Shown: positions 34,905 to 47,720 of the stretch, piece by piece | Position numbering within the stretch: the stretch's first letter is position 1 | Layout: each line of letters starts with the position of its first letter | Position numbers and translations under genes: made by a program | The notes under the pieces: model-generated | What the model was told of the DNA's origin: nothing | The model's input: the letters and a program-made list of their open reading frames with translations, nothing else | Database searches by the model: none | DNA from: Membranipora membranacea | Taxonomy: Eukaryota; Bryozoa; Gymnolaemata; Cheilostomatida; Membraniporidae | Length of the DNA: 64,000 nt | Assembly: GCA_914767715.1 (NCBI GenBank) | Contig: OU612075.1 | Span: 4,960,001-5,024,000, forward strand | Direction of reading: 5' to 3'

Positions 34905-37900
34905 TGTCTCCCTTATGTATGTTACAATTTATTTCGATTCATCAAAAGGTAGAATAATTTCTGACAATTCAAAAGCAAGTGCTTCAAATAGCAAACATTA
35001 AACCCTAGCTAACATTAATCTTTACATCAGATGTATGATCAACCAAGGAAGCCAATATATCTAATGCTAGCTAACATTAAATGGCCACTAACTAGCTAAC
35101 TTAAACTCTAGCTAACATTTACATCTCAAGGGTGTATCTATCCATAATTTCATATGGCTTTATCGGCAGATAACTCAACATATTGGAAAGCCGAAGCACA
35201 TCCTTCATCTGTCATACTAAAATTTTCTCATCCAACATGAAAAATATATTTGTCTCCCCCTGTACGGTATGATCCTTCATATCATCTTTTAATATAATAA
35301 TTTCTAGCGATTCAAATTTTTGAATTGTAGAAACCTTCATATTAACATAGTTTAACATTTGGTTAGTTTTTTATTTGTTGATATGTTTATAAATGCTGAT
35401 GATGCCACTAGGAATTGAAGATATTTGTTTTTGTACAAATATCTGAGTCATGTATACATGGATCAACATGTAGTATTCAAGTTCTATTTCTTGAAGTTAT
35501 TGTTGGCATAGCATGTACACCATAAGCTGATGCCTAACTGTTAAACCCAGAAAAGGCAAATCCAAGAGTTCAAGGTTATGATATGCCCTTTCGTACACAC
35601 ATTTTGCTGCAATTCAAAAAACAGATTTGTCTCCCTCTGTAAGGTATGATCTTTCATTTCATCCTCTGATATTACAATTTCTAGCGATTCAAACTTAGTA
35701 ATACTAAAGACTCTCATTTCAACATAGTATAATATTTAGTTTACTATTTTCAATAGTTAATATGTAGAATAATAAAGATGCCACTAGGTTTGAAGATATT
35801 TAATTTTGTACAGCTGTCATGTACATTCCCTTAACCAGTGGCAATGTCAAATCCATGGCAAAATGTGATTAAACCCTCTTTTTTGACGGCATGGCATGTA
35901 AACTTACAGCCCATGCCTGGCTTTGAATAATATAGGCGGAGATCAAGTTGTGATAGGTATACTAACCACACAAGCTGTCTTGTGTTAATAATATTGAAGT
36001 AACATGTTAAAAAGTTGTGGACTGAGTTTCCTGATACAAGTTTAGGATCTGCCCCATTTCTCGTTCAAAAGCTGGCTTAGGATTGACAAAGCTATAAGCT
36101 GTGATTTAGAATTTCACTAAATGTTCAGTTATCCTCACTCTGTATGTGAGCAATTAATTCCAAAGTATTGCTCATTTTCAACAAATATAACATCTAGACA
36201 TTGTTACATTTCATATACCCTAGAGAAGTGAAGTATTTGATGCGGAAACATTACTGCTGTGCTTGAAATAGCAAACATTAAACCCTAGCTGACATTACTC
36301 TTTACTTTATATTGACGATCAACCCAGGAAGCCAAAATTTAATGCTAGCTAACATTAGATGGCCCTTAACTAGCTAACTTAAACTCTAGCTAACATTTAC
36401 TCCTCGAGGGTATTTCATGCATTATCTCATATGGACTGATTGGCAGATAATTCAACGTATTGGAAATCTAAATAACATCTAGCAGGTCTTCTCCCCTGTG
36501 ATACAATTTTTTCTCGCTCAACTTAAAATAGATTTGTATCCCCCCTGTGCGCTAAGATATTTTATTTCAATCTCTGATATTACAATTTCTAGCGATTTAA
36601 ATTTGATAATACTGAAAACTCTTATATCAATATGGTATAATATTTGGTTTACTATCTTCATTAGTTGATACGTTAAATAATGAAGACGCCACTAGGTTTG
36701 AAAATATTTGATTTTGTACAATTATCATGTACTTTCTTACCTAACATGCCTGGTTGACAAACTTAAAAATTATGTCTTTTTTTTATGGCATGTTCACTTT
36801 AAGACCATGCTTGACACTGAACTTAATTTGCGGAGACCAAGTGGTTCAAAACTGGCTATGACCCAATTGAATACTTAAGGTTTGTAATTAGCACAAGTTT
36901 GACTATTAACTACGCACTTTTTTTACTCTGTATCTGAGCATGATTATCATAACTGTCTTATGTTCATAATGTTGGAGTGTCATAATGCCATGAGCAGTCT
37001 TGCGACCTCCAGGGAGCAATCAACACAAGCAATCAAACAAAATATGAAGTTGTGATTCTGTTTTATCCCAGGTAGTTATGCGCATCCATCCTTGACTACA
37101 GCTTTTAAAATTGAAGAAAAAAATTGATGGCTATAGTGAGAATGTTAGAAAGTGGCGGACCGAACTTCCTGACATCCTGATACGAGTTTAGGACATGCCA
37201 CCTTTATCAGTTAAATGAGAGGCTCATAATTGAGGAAGGTGATATGGAATTGCACTATAAAGGCAGAGTTATCCTCCATCCGAACGTGAGCAAGTAACTC
37301 CAAAGTAATACCTATTTTCACTAAATATAACCCTCTCTGTCCCCCTCCCTGATATAACATCCAAACAGATATTATATATTTGTATGTTGTTTTCTTTCCA
37401 GACTGGAAACCAATTTTGTCCCTAATTATTTATAGACAGATTTTTTGGTGCAAATTATCATGAACAGCGAAGTGGACTGCTGCTTGCACAACTCTGCAAT
37501 CGCTTCTGATACCTTACTTCTACAGAACCGAACCTGAGTTACTGACACAAAAATCAAGCTACTGTCAACTACAAATTCAAATTCAAAGACTGGCTATAAT
37601 TAAAGCATAAATTCTAAGATTTTGATCACCCTAGAGTAAAGTATTAGCAGGAGGTAGTATCCGCCATTTTGCACACGCTTAAAATAAACTAAATTTAAGG
37701 CTTGCAAACATTAATTACTCACCGTATTCACTTTTTTTATAGACTTCATGTCAGCTAGTAAAAAAAACTCCAAACTTCAATCTTCGAGCTTCAACATAAT
37801 GCTATTTCTTAATTCTTAATTACTAGGGTTATTGTATTGAAATGAAGGGAAAAAAATCAATCCAAACCAAATCCATCAATCAATAGATCAATTTATCAAT

Positions 37901-38342
37901 AGATGCCAATAAAGCTATAATCCAAAAATGTCATATATTATTCAAAGAAAGTATTCTGTCTCGATGTTGTCCTGTACTTATTTTGGCGGTATCGATCAAT
38001 TATAACTTTATGAGAGGATGTTCTGTTGTTATTGATTCTAATCCATACTGCATAGTGTAGTGGATGGTCATCATAGAAGTATTATATATATTATATTATG
38101 TTATATTATACAATAACTCTATGGGGTATCATAGAGGTATTATATATATTATTTTATATTATATAATAATTCTATGATGGTCATTGTCACATGATAATAT
38201 GATGAAGTTATCGTTGCAGTTAGAAGGCAGGAAGCTGGCAACGATAGCATTTCTTGTAGAATGATAGGAGTGGCGGAGTGTTGTATATTTGTTGAAGACT
38301 ATTTTTATGTTGTAATTGTACCATACCAATATCTACCTGCCT

Positions 38343-38500
38343 GGGTAGCAGGTAGCTCAGTTTGTTAGAGCGCCTGCCCTCAAATGCTTTCGAGGTCTCA
38401 GGTTCGAACCCCTCTGGAGACTTTTGACTACTGGGCTCAATTGACGCCCAAGGTGTGCTCCGCCCTGCCTGCAAACTGAGAGGGACTTCGCATCTGTATT
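38343..38500 (+). repeat. tRNA-derived SINE, copy B
   Basis: Head AGGTAGCTCAGTTTGTTAGA then GCGCCTGCCCTC (A box), GGTTCGAACCCCTCTGG (B box), and the same body as copy A at 1-157 (TGCTCCGCCCTGCCTGCAAA). The tail may extend to about 38560, where TTAACCCACAT is repeated. No intact acceptor stem. Confidence 0.75.
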
Positions 38501-40763
38501 TTTCAGTCTTCGGACAGAGACAAGACTTGCAATTTTAACCCACATTTTTTTAACCCACATCAATACCGTTCCAACGGTATATAGAAAGTCAATATTTGCT
38601 GACCTACGCCCCCCATGTCTGTAACTTAATTAATACCTACTTCCCTTGACTAATGTTAAGAACCAAACCAATATTTCTCTTCATCAAATAAGATTTGTCT
38701 CCCTTATGTGTACTATGATATATTGATTTGTTAGAGGAAACGATAATTCCTGAAAGAATCATACTTTAGAATTATTTTAGACATTGACTCATGTTAAATT
38801 TATAATTTGTTAGGATATTATCAGTTGATATGTTTATAAAAGTCAGGAACCACTAGGTTTAAAGACATTGTAACTTAGATATAACACTCTTTCTTTCAGG
38901 GAAGGCAAGGGAAAGACTGAGATCAATGCGGGAATTCGCTTCTCGCCCTATTGGCTAAGATCAAAGTGTCACTGCCAATGGCCGATTAGTGCCAGTTCAG
39001 TTTTGGCAGCTTGCTGCGCACTTATGATTAGGAGGTCCTCTATGGCCTCACCTCTAGGATGCATTCTAGTTTTCTAGAATGTATCACATTCTCAGTATGA
39101 GGATTAGGGCAGCTTGCGTCCCTCTTTAGGGGCAGCCCAATCTTCTGTTTCTTAGCAAACAGCAATGCGGGAATTTGCTAAGGTTGTCTGCTCCTGTAAA
39201 ATAAACCCGCAATTTCTTTTGAGTTTCAATCATGCCACCAGGGAGGTACTTGGTGCCAACTTGCTCCAGGTATGAGAGTTTTCCAGTCAGACTCTGGGAA
39301 AAGTAGCCTCATGTTTGGGCAATATCCATCAGCAGAGATATTCACTGTCAAGTAGTGAAGAAAAAATCTCCACCAGAATTTCTTTCATTTTGAATAAGGA
39401 CGGTCATTCATGACATCGACAAAATCACCCAATCTTCCAGTCATAACTGTTAGCAACTCGCAGGTCACTCCCATTCCACTCTTGAGGCAGCTCAAGGGAA
39501 ATGGGAAAAATCTCCCCAGCACTACAATTAACTGGTACACTCAAGTTCTGTGACTAATGTCAAATCAAGGAGGAATAGAAGTTCCCCTGTTGCTCCTTGG
39601 TCAAAGAGGGTGGGATAAACATCCCACCCTGATGATACAGGGCACTAAAACCGGACCAGAGTCACTTTCCCCTGAATCAGTAACTGGCCACTGTTTATAG
39701 ACTGACTATATATAATGCGCCAAGTTACAAAATTTTGATTAAGATTACAATCCAGTATTTTCTCAAACTCAAAATGAAGTTGTCTCCCTTATGTATGTTG
39801 CGATACATTGTATCATTAGAGGGTTCAATAATTGCTTGTTTTTCGAACTCAGCAATAATATTGATAAATTTTAGCTATCATAATTTACAATGAGGCTAGT
39901 ATATTCATCAGTGAATATGTTCACTCATGATAGGGCCACTAGGTGAAATGACATTGTATGTTTATTTAATTATAATCTCACTTCAAGTGTGTACATATGT
40001 TGCATCAAATATTCAATGTAAACATATATCATTTTGTAGGGCTTTGCCTATACAGCATAAGCCCATGCCTAACTCGGTCTTCTTGTCCACTGGATTAGAA
40101 TGCTTCTTGCGGTAGACTATAATTATTCTGACTGCAAACAGCTCTCTGCCACTTCACTTCACTTACTTACTGGTTTTAATTATATAAATTGTTAATGATA
40201 AACACAGTGTTTAGAAAAGCCCTGTCCGAAGCAGCCCCCTTGTCATATCAGAAATAGTGGCATAGAATTGACAAAGTTATATGGGGTAGCTGGAATTTCA
40301 GAGTTATCCTCCCTATGTATGTGAGCAAGTGACTCCAAAGTTATGCTCACTAAACTCTATGAATTTGGGTAATAGGCATTTTCAATAAATATAGTATGTA
40401 TCTGGATGTTATTCTTCTAGACTATAATAAATATTGCTACTGAGATATTGTTTACAGACAGATGGTGGGTGTTAAGCAAGATAAACAGCTAAGCGGCTAG
40501 AAGGAATACCGTAAACCTTACTACAAAGCTGCCAGACTCATAACTGAATTGCTGCGTTTTCAAAAATAATTTTTTCACATTTACAAGTCACCACGTATGA
40601 ACCATTACAACTACATGAGCTCTGCGATCGCTCTAAACACTTACAAGTCACTATCTATGGCCAACTAAAAGGAAAACATGATTCAGATAAAAGCCCTATC
40701 TACCTGGCTTCTGTTTCTAGCTTCCTACAAGGTCCACTAACTCAACAGTATTATTAATCTTCC

Positions 40764-41108
40764 CTTTAGATCGGAGTAAGACGACATCACAGACTGTCTC
40801 CGTGTCTGTCTGATCTCACCCTCTCTGTCTGTTTTTATATTCTTTCTATGATAAAATATATGGAAAATAAGTAATCGGAGTAAGGCGACATCGCATACAG
40901 TCTGTCTGTCTGTCTGTCTGATCTCACCCTGTGTGTGTGTGTCTGTCTGTCTGTCTGTCTGATTTCACTCTCTCTGTCTGAATGGTAACAACTTGTCATA
41001 TTAATGATTTAGTAATCCAGCCACGAAATTCAACCAGTGTATGAGAGGATTAAACTTTGATCATTTAATAATTAAACTTAATCATTTAATTGCTCCAACT
41101 GGTGGAAA
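40764..41108 (+). repeat. Array module M3 with CTGT/GT microsatellites
   Basis: Contains (CTGT)n and (GT)n runs (40900-40960) followed by a conserved ~130-base block (GGTAACAACTTGTCATATTA to CATTTAATTGCTCCAACT). The same block follows similar microsatellites at 47520-47708 and, with shorter microsatellite, at 44690-44826. Confidence 0.75.
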
Positions 41109-41345
41109 GTTTAAGTGAGATGTCGGGTATGTTGTGCACATTTCTATTTTGTTGCACAGTGGCTTCAGCCCTGTGCTAAAGAATTGTACAATTTTCATAT
41201 TCGAATGGTATATAGAGTAGAATTCAAAATAGACGCTATAAGGAAAATTTGATCATTTAGCTGTTTGTATGCAATATTTCTATATAATTATTAGAAGAGC
41301 ACATAATATCTTTATTTTAGCTAGTTGTTGGCTGACTTAATGTTA

Positions 41346-41410
41346 GCTAGCACCATAGACCTACTAATAATAAACTTAGGTTTATTATTAGTAGGTCTAT
41401 GGCTAGCACC
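41346..41410. mobile_element. 56 bp hairpin micro-insertion with 9 bp direct flanks
   Basis: Perfect inverted repeat: arm 41353-41375 (CCATAGACCTACTAATAATA then AAC), 4-base loop TTAG, complementary arm 41380-41402. GCTAGCACC occurs on both sides (41346-41354 and 41402-41410). The paralogous array unit near 45065 reads GATGTTGGCTAGCATTATTT without the hairpin, i.e. an empty site. Confidence 0.8.
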
Positions 41411-42066
41411 AAGTCTCACAAGCTGGAAGCTGATATAAGTGATGGGCTAGCCATAAAATTTACCGTTACACTAGAGAGTGTGGAAGTAGATATCCCGCCC
41501 CCTCCCAGATTACACCCAACAACTTGACAAAATATTCTTCATGATTTCGTTCCCTCCTCTAAAATATATAGGTGGTTGTATGAGGCGGTTATATTATTAC
41601 TGTAATAAAAACTAGACATCAGTTGATCATATTTTGTAATAGCTTTAAGTTTTGACTAGAGCAAAGAGCTAAGGTTTTTGTTTCTTTTCCAGTTGTTGTG
41701 CTGTTGAATTCTGCGCACTTACTAAGACTGTGAAGATTATCAGTAACATACACATATCTCAATACACAGCAGAGAAGTACAGGGAGTTTTATTTCAATTT
41801 TTCTACAATGTAATAATCTTCTCATTCCTATAACCAGTTATGTTATATATAATATACTTTTATTTGCATAAATCTCATTTGTTTAAAATATTACATGATA
41901 GGAGGGTGGGATAAACCACCCGCCCTAATGACATGTATGTATGTACCTTTATTATATCACTACTGATAAATAAAATTGCTGGACTGCTGATAAAACTGTA
42001 AAATGAGCTCATAAAATGCAGGTATAAATAGAAAAAAATAAGAGCGGATAAAGCATAGACTAAGAT

Positions 42067-42414
42067 TTATTTGTTCAATGTATTAATTGCAATGGCACGG
42101 AAACAGTTACGCCTCAGATTTATACGTGATTTTACAGCACGAAACCGACCAGATGGTAGCATGTCGAACGTCAATACTGGGTCGGTATCACTGGCGGTTA
42201 TTCTCAGAGCCTTGGTCTTGAGTCGCTGTTCAACAACATGTTGTGGTTGTGGTAGAGTAGTGTTGGCTAGCTTTTCAGCGGTACGTGTCACTTTATATAG
42301 GTCAGCTTTGTTTTTCTCTGACATATGGTGATATATGGCAGTCGAGTGGAAAACCAGGGAACTCTCAATAATTAATGTTCGATAGCAGTTTAGCATGAGC
42401 TGATCTGATGACAT
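42067..42414 (-). mobile_element. C-terminal remnant of a LINE (non-LTR retrotransposon) polyprotein
   Basis: Open minus-strand frame of 115 codons with the layout typical of the region after the reverse transcriptase in many animal LINEs: YRTLIIESSLVFHSTAIYHH, then KLANTTLPQ, then the terminal LPSGRFRAVKSRINLRRNCF and an AIAINTLN end. Only the tail is present and the rest of the ORF is absent, so it is a dead 5'-truncated copy. Family (CR1-, RTE- or Jockey-like) cannot be told. Confidence 0.55.
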
Positions 42415-42869
42415 GTACAGGGTACTAAAACATTATCTGAGCTGATTTTCTCAACTCAGTAACTGACCACTGTGTATTTATAAGAAGCTCCAAGTGACAA
42501 GATTCCAGGATTATCTCAAGTTCAAAACAGAGTTGTCCCCCTTATGTATGTTATGATACCTCATTTCATGAGAGGGTAAAGTAAATGCTTGCATTTTAAA
42601 GTCAGAAATATTAACAGACTTAGGTTTATCATATTTCTTTTATTTTGTAAGTATATTCATCAGGGAATATATGTTTACTCAATAAGAGGCCACTGTGTTA
42701 GAAAAAGTTGTATGTTTACTTTATTGTATAATCTCTGGATGCAGCTACTCATACAAGTAAATTATGTATATGAGTATAATAACTCTTGTTTAGAGCTATG
42801 GTTTAACTTCTTTTTTTGTAGGGTATTGCCACTTCAGATGCCAATGCCCAATTATGAAATGAACCTCCT

Positions 42870-43095
42870 CACTGTTATCCAGACTACACTGCTATCTCGT
42901 GTATCTCTGATCATAGGTAGTAGTCAATTTAGTTTGAATACCTTTCATGTACCTGCCTGTTAATTGTAAAGTCACTGAACTTGGATTGCCACACCAAATT
43001 CCATGTGACGGTACTCATGCTAAGTGAACTAATTTACTCTCTATCGATCAGAGCAAACATGTAATAGTTAATCGCGTCATCAGTGTGGGTAACCA
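42870..43095 (+). repeat. MITE-like repeat R, copy 4
   Basis: Blocks TCGTGTATCTCTGATCATAG, TACCTTTCATGTACCTGCC, GTGACGGTACTCATGCTAAG and TCTCTATCGATCAGAG in order. Ends near CATCAGTGTGGG, which pairs imperfectly with CCACACTGACATCG at the other end in copy 3. Confidence 0.7.
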
Positions 43096-46000
43096 CACTT
43101 TACTTCGATGATTCTCAGCTTTTCAGCATTGGCCTCCTCACTTACTCGTTTTCAGGTTTCTGTTATGTAAATTTTTATTGATCAATACAAAATTAGAAAC
43201 TGCCCCATCAAAATCAGCACCCTTGCCATGCCAAAAAAACGTGGTTTGGAATTGAAGAAGCTAAATGTGGTGATTAGGATTTAAGAGTTATCCTCCCTCT
43301 TTATGTGAGCAAGTAATTCCAAAGTTATGGTCATTAAGATTGCTGATTTTAGGTACTTCTCATTATCAATAATATAATTATCTGAGTGTATCTGGATGTT
43401 ATGGTTCTTGACTAGAATCATTATTGTAACTGGGAAATTATTTATAGACATAATTGGTTGATGTGAATCAAGATAAACAGCTAAGCGGTCCATGGGCTAG
43501 ACTAGTAGGGATTTCGTAACTATAAGGTGACCAAAATAAATAAGTGAATCGCTGTTTTCAAAATTTCAAAACTTTCAAATTTACAAGTCACCACACATCT
43601 TTAAGTCACCACACACTAAAAGTGCCCCAATCCTATGAAAAATACAGCGTGTGTAGACCACTTATGAACCATTTCAAATACACAACCTTAGTGATCAGTA
43701 TATACTTACTATTTACTGTCTATGGCCATCAAAAAGGAACGGATGATTCAGATAAAAGCCGAGCTTACATGTATCATTTTATAGGGATCACCTTCGTTTG
43801 TAAGTCTGGTCAGATATGAAGTTTTACGGTATTAAGAGGGTTCTTATGATTGCAAAAATATTTCTGGCTTCTTACAAGGTTTCCTGTCTCAGCAGTCTTA
43901 TATAATAATAATAAAATAATATAATATAAATTATATATAACGATAACTTCTGTGGGGAAGTGACTCTCCACCTTTGCCCACCCTTGCTATTACGGGTTAC
44001 TTTTATTTCAAGTTTTAAGCTTATCTGTGATGATGTATTTTTTATGTCAGTCCTCCTTTTATCTAAAATAACACACCCAAACGCAATTTATATACTTGTC
44101 CCCATCTGACACATGTGATTAAGAATTAAAGGGTTTTGTGGAGCTAAAGACTCAGTAGTCACAAAAAAATGATGGTGTTTTAAAGAGGCCATTATTTTAT
44201 AAAAACTGCAAGCACACATTGCCTCCATTATCAATAGCTTTGAAAGTGTATTTTATAAATACGATCTTTTTAGACCGGATTTGAATTAAATATCTGACTG
44301 GGACTGGGATTATGGACTGGTCTGTAGTTGTCCCAGCTCCTTCTCTCACCATCAATACATCAATACTTGGTGCATGTTACTCAAAACAATCACCATTCAA
44401 ACAAAAGTAGAAATTACAGTATAAAATCCTCACTTTGGGCTTTACAAAGCGTGGCATAGCTATCTTTTCAACTTATTTCTGATAATCTAGGATGCATACT
44501 AGTTTTCGAGGATTTATCTCATTCTCAGTATGAGGATTCAGAACACCTTGCCTCCCTTTTTAGAGGCAGCCCAATCTTTTGTTTCTTACTAAACAGCAAG
44601 TGAGTTTTTATATTCTTTCTATAAAAACATATATGGAAAATAAGTAACCGGTGTAAGGTGACATCGTAGACGGTCTCCGTGATGTCTGATCTCACTCTAT
44701 CTGTCTGAACTGTAACACCTTGTCATATTAAGATTTAGTAATCCAGCCACAAAATTCAACCTGTGTATGAGAGGATTAAACTTTGATCATTTAATAATTA
44801 AACTTAATCATTTAATTGCACCAACTGTTGAAAAGTCTTAGTGAGATGTTTGGTTGCTGTGCAATTTTTCATGTTGCCACATGGAATACAGCTCTATGGC
44901 CTCAACTTTGCTATTGGGATTGTACAATTTTAATATTCCAAAATAGAGGATACTGTAAGGGAAATAAGTCATTAAGCTGCTTCTATGCAGTATTTCTATA
45001 TATCAGAAGAGCTAATAATATTCATCAACTGTAGTTTATTTTAACCAGTTGAGGGTTGACTTGATGTTGGCTAGCATTATTTCTCACTAGCTAAGTTGTG
45101 AGTTTTAATAGAGTAATGAGCTGAAGCCATTAGTTCCAGCATAACAGCCAAGAGGATGGTAGAGAATATCCCACCCTTCCTAATTACAATGGTCGAAATA
45201 GCAAACTTTCCTCGTCTTGAGTATATATGTGGTTGTTTTAGGCGGCATAATTAGCATTTTTAAATAGAGAAGCACTGACATTTCTGTTATAGACATACTT
45301 GTATGACCTTAAGCTGCTTGGGGTCAATTTGTTAGGTACCATCAATTTTCATTAAACCTAAATTGGGAATTTTTACAAAGCAATGAGGTTGAGTATATAT
45401 TAGCTGACTATACATTTCAGTATTACAAGCCTTTGATAAATGGATAACTTTTCCTCTGTCAAAAACCTTATTCCTCTAGTCATCTAGGTATCTAGGCAAA
45501 GTCTTTAACTCCTTGATCTAGCTAAGCAGTTGTATAACCCAGCATAAACATTTTTATAATAGAAAAGCTACTGACATTTCTGTTATAGACATACGTCTGA
45601 CTGAGTCACTGATTAATACTGAAATCATTCTTGTCTTCTCAATAAGAGTTAAATAGTAGTTTACTTTAATCCCCCCTAATCCCTTCTCATAGAGCACCTG
45701 ATTGAATCTGTCATAATTACACATGTTCACAGACAGTGCTTTTTGATAAACTGTACTAATTGAAGGGCACCTTGCATTAGAACAAGTGTATTTATGTATG
45801 AATGGAGATTTTAGTTTGTACTTGGAATGGACTGTTATAGCTTGAAAATAGCTCTCAATAGAATAATTTATTGTACAACTATCCAATTATTGTGGATTTT
45901 ACCAGAATTGGCTAGTCAGTGCCTTCCATCTTCTGTTCAAGATTATCCTTTTCTACAACAGTAAGGTATATTTATAGCATAATTTAAAAATTGAATCGGC

Positions 46001-46239
46001 TATATCGACATGATTGATCAGCTACAGAGCATACATATTGATGGCTTCTTCCTGTACTGTCTATGGTGACACCCTATAGCAAAATAAAAAGAGAAACTGC
46101 TTTGGTGGCATTTGTACGGATGGATCACTGACAAACAGGCAGCGAATATTGGTGTAGACACTGGTACTGGTAAAAAATAAAAACATAGAAAAAATCAAGT
46201 CTTTGTGGTTAAAGTTAAAAAAGTATATGTAAGAATCAG

Positions 46240-46345
46240 ATGTCGTAAAAGGCAGTCTAGACCCCAAACCTCTGTACTTCATGGTGCGGTAACGTCCTGA
46301 TGGGCATATATTTAGGAATAAATTTGTGGCAGTTGGCTTAGCAGT
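46240..46345 (-). mobile_element. Second LINE tail remnant
   Basis: Inside a 122-codon minus-strand frame, the segment ICPSGRYRTMKYRGLGSRLP resembles the terminal LPSGR-Y-R motif seen in the copy at 42067-42414. The surrounding frame is otherwise unlike a protein and probably shifted. Confidence 0.4.
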
Positions 46346-47720
46346 ATAATTTGTGTGTGAAGCAGCCTCATTTGAGCTGATTGGAAAAAAATTCCAATAT
46401 ATTTCAATGTTACAACTGAGAAATAACATTTGATGAAATTATTACAATACAAATTCAAAGATGAAATAATGTTCCCTCCTTTGGAATCTATGATATAAGC
46501 TTCATTTGGAAAATAGTCTCATCTGACCCGCTCCACATGCAATAAAAGCCTGCTCAAAATATCAGTAAGAGCAAGACAGCAAGGTTTTGAAGGTTCTCAA
46601 ATACTATATTGTCACAATTATGAGTGAGCAGAGTATAGATAGTTAGTAGAAGTAGTATACTAATAATATATGTTTCAAGTTTTTGTGAATCATATAGCAA
46701 TAGCAAATTTGCTGGTTAGTCAAATGGTAAATGGCTACCTTTTACTCCTTGCTCTAATACCATTTATTTTCCCGGAGAAATTGATGACTCGTTGACCAAC
46801 CTCACTCTCCCACCCACATTACAGTATGTACATGTGAAAACAAGTATTGTTGCTGCTTGCTTTTCCTTTGAACTCTAATTAATTACAAGGAGAGACACAG
46901 AAAAGTTATGTACTAAATTCATACACACACTCATGTACTAATCAATTACTGTATACTGTTTATTATCTAAGTACGTGGTGTGGACAACAAAGGGAAATGC
47001 AGCTAACCGAGGCGTAAACCATGAAGAGCGGACATGGTTGTTGAAATTTTAGTCATAGTACAAATTTCTCAAAAATTTTTGGTAAGTCTATGAAGAAAAT
47101 TCATTTTCCCCAAAACAATAATCTGCTCGAAGTATATCTAATCCATATTTAATGTATACAGATAGAAGCCTAACTGAGTTGATATTGATAGCCTCTGCAA
47201 CCCAATTTAATGTATAAAAAACAGATACATAAAACTTGAAATTGGCTGCGATGCAGAACATTTACACCTAAATCTAGAAAAATTGCTATTATAATAATAA
47301 TATACCGTATATAAGTAAATAGCAAAACTTATGGCTCCAAACTAGCTAAACTAAACCTAGTATTTACGCCTCTAGCACAGTCCTGAGTGCATTGCATTCC
47401 TTGATTTAATATATCATCTGCTGTGAGCTACAGTTTTGCAGTGGTAGAAAATCTTAACAGTGAGTGGTCATTGTAACTTTGCATCTTTCCTTAGATCGGA
47501 GAAAGACGACATCGCAGACAGTCTGTCTGTCTGTCTGATCTCACCCTGTGTGTGTGTCTGTCTGTCTGATTTCACTCTCTCTGTCTGAATGGTAACAACT
47601 TGTCATATTAATGATTTAGTAATCCAGCCACGAAATTCAACCAGTGTATGAGAGGATTAAACTTTGATCATTTAATAATTAAACTTAATCATTTAATTGC
47701 TCCAACTGTTAGGAAGTTTA

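Larger units (their letters stand above)
34905..47720. repeat. 13 kb mosaic array of diverged repeat modules, no genes
   Basis: At least four non-coding modules recur in the same order. M1 (GTTGTCTCCCTTATGTATGT to GCCACTAGG, ~190 bp) is seen near 34905 (partial), 35250, 35625, 36525, 38690, 39775 and 42525. M2 (AGTTATCCTCCCTNTGTATG then TGAGCAAGTAACTCCAAAG) is near 36125, 37262, 40306 and 43284. M3 (CTGTCTG microsatellite plus CAGCCACGAAATTCAACC) is at 40764-41108, 44605-44826 and 47490-47708. M4 (CTAGGATGCA to GCAGCCCAATCTT) is at 39053-39175 and 44489-44597. GCTAACATTAATCTTTAC-type motifs recur near 35000 and 36280. Units near 39.8-41.6 kb and 42.5-45.3 kb look like whole-unit duplicates. 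Confidence 0.7.

Noticed and set aside
42589-42963. 124-codon plus-strand frame
   Set aside because: It spans array module M1 and part of repeat R; Phe/Tyr/Ile-rich AT-driven translation with no domain.
45554-45886. 110-codon minus-strand frame
   Set aside because: No recognisable motif, inside the repeat array, no splice or promoter context.
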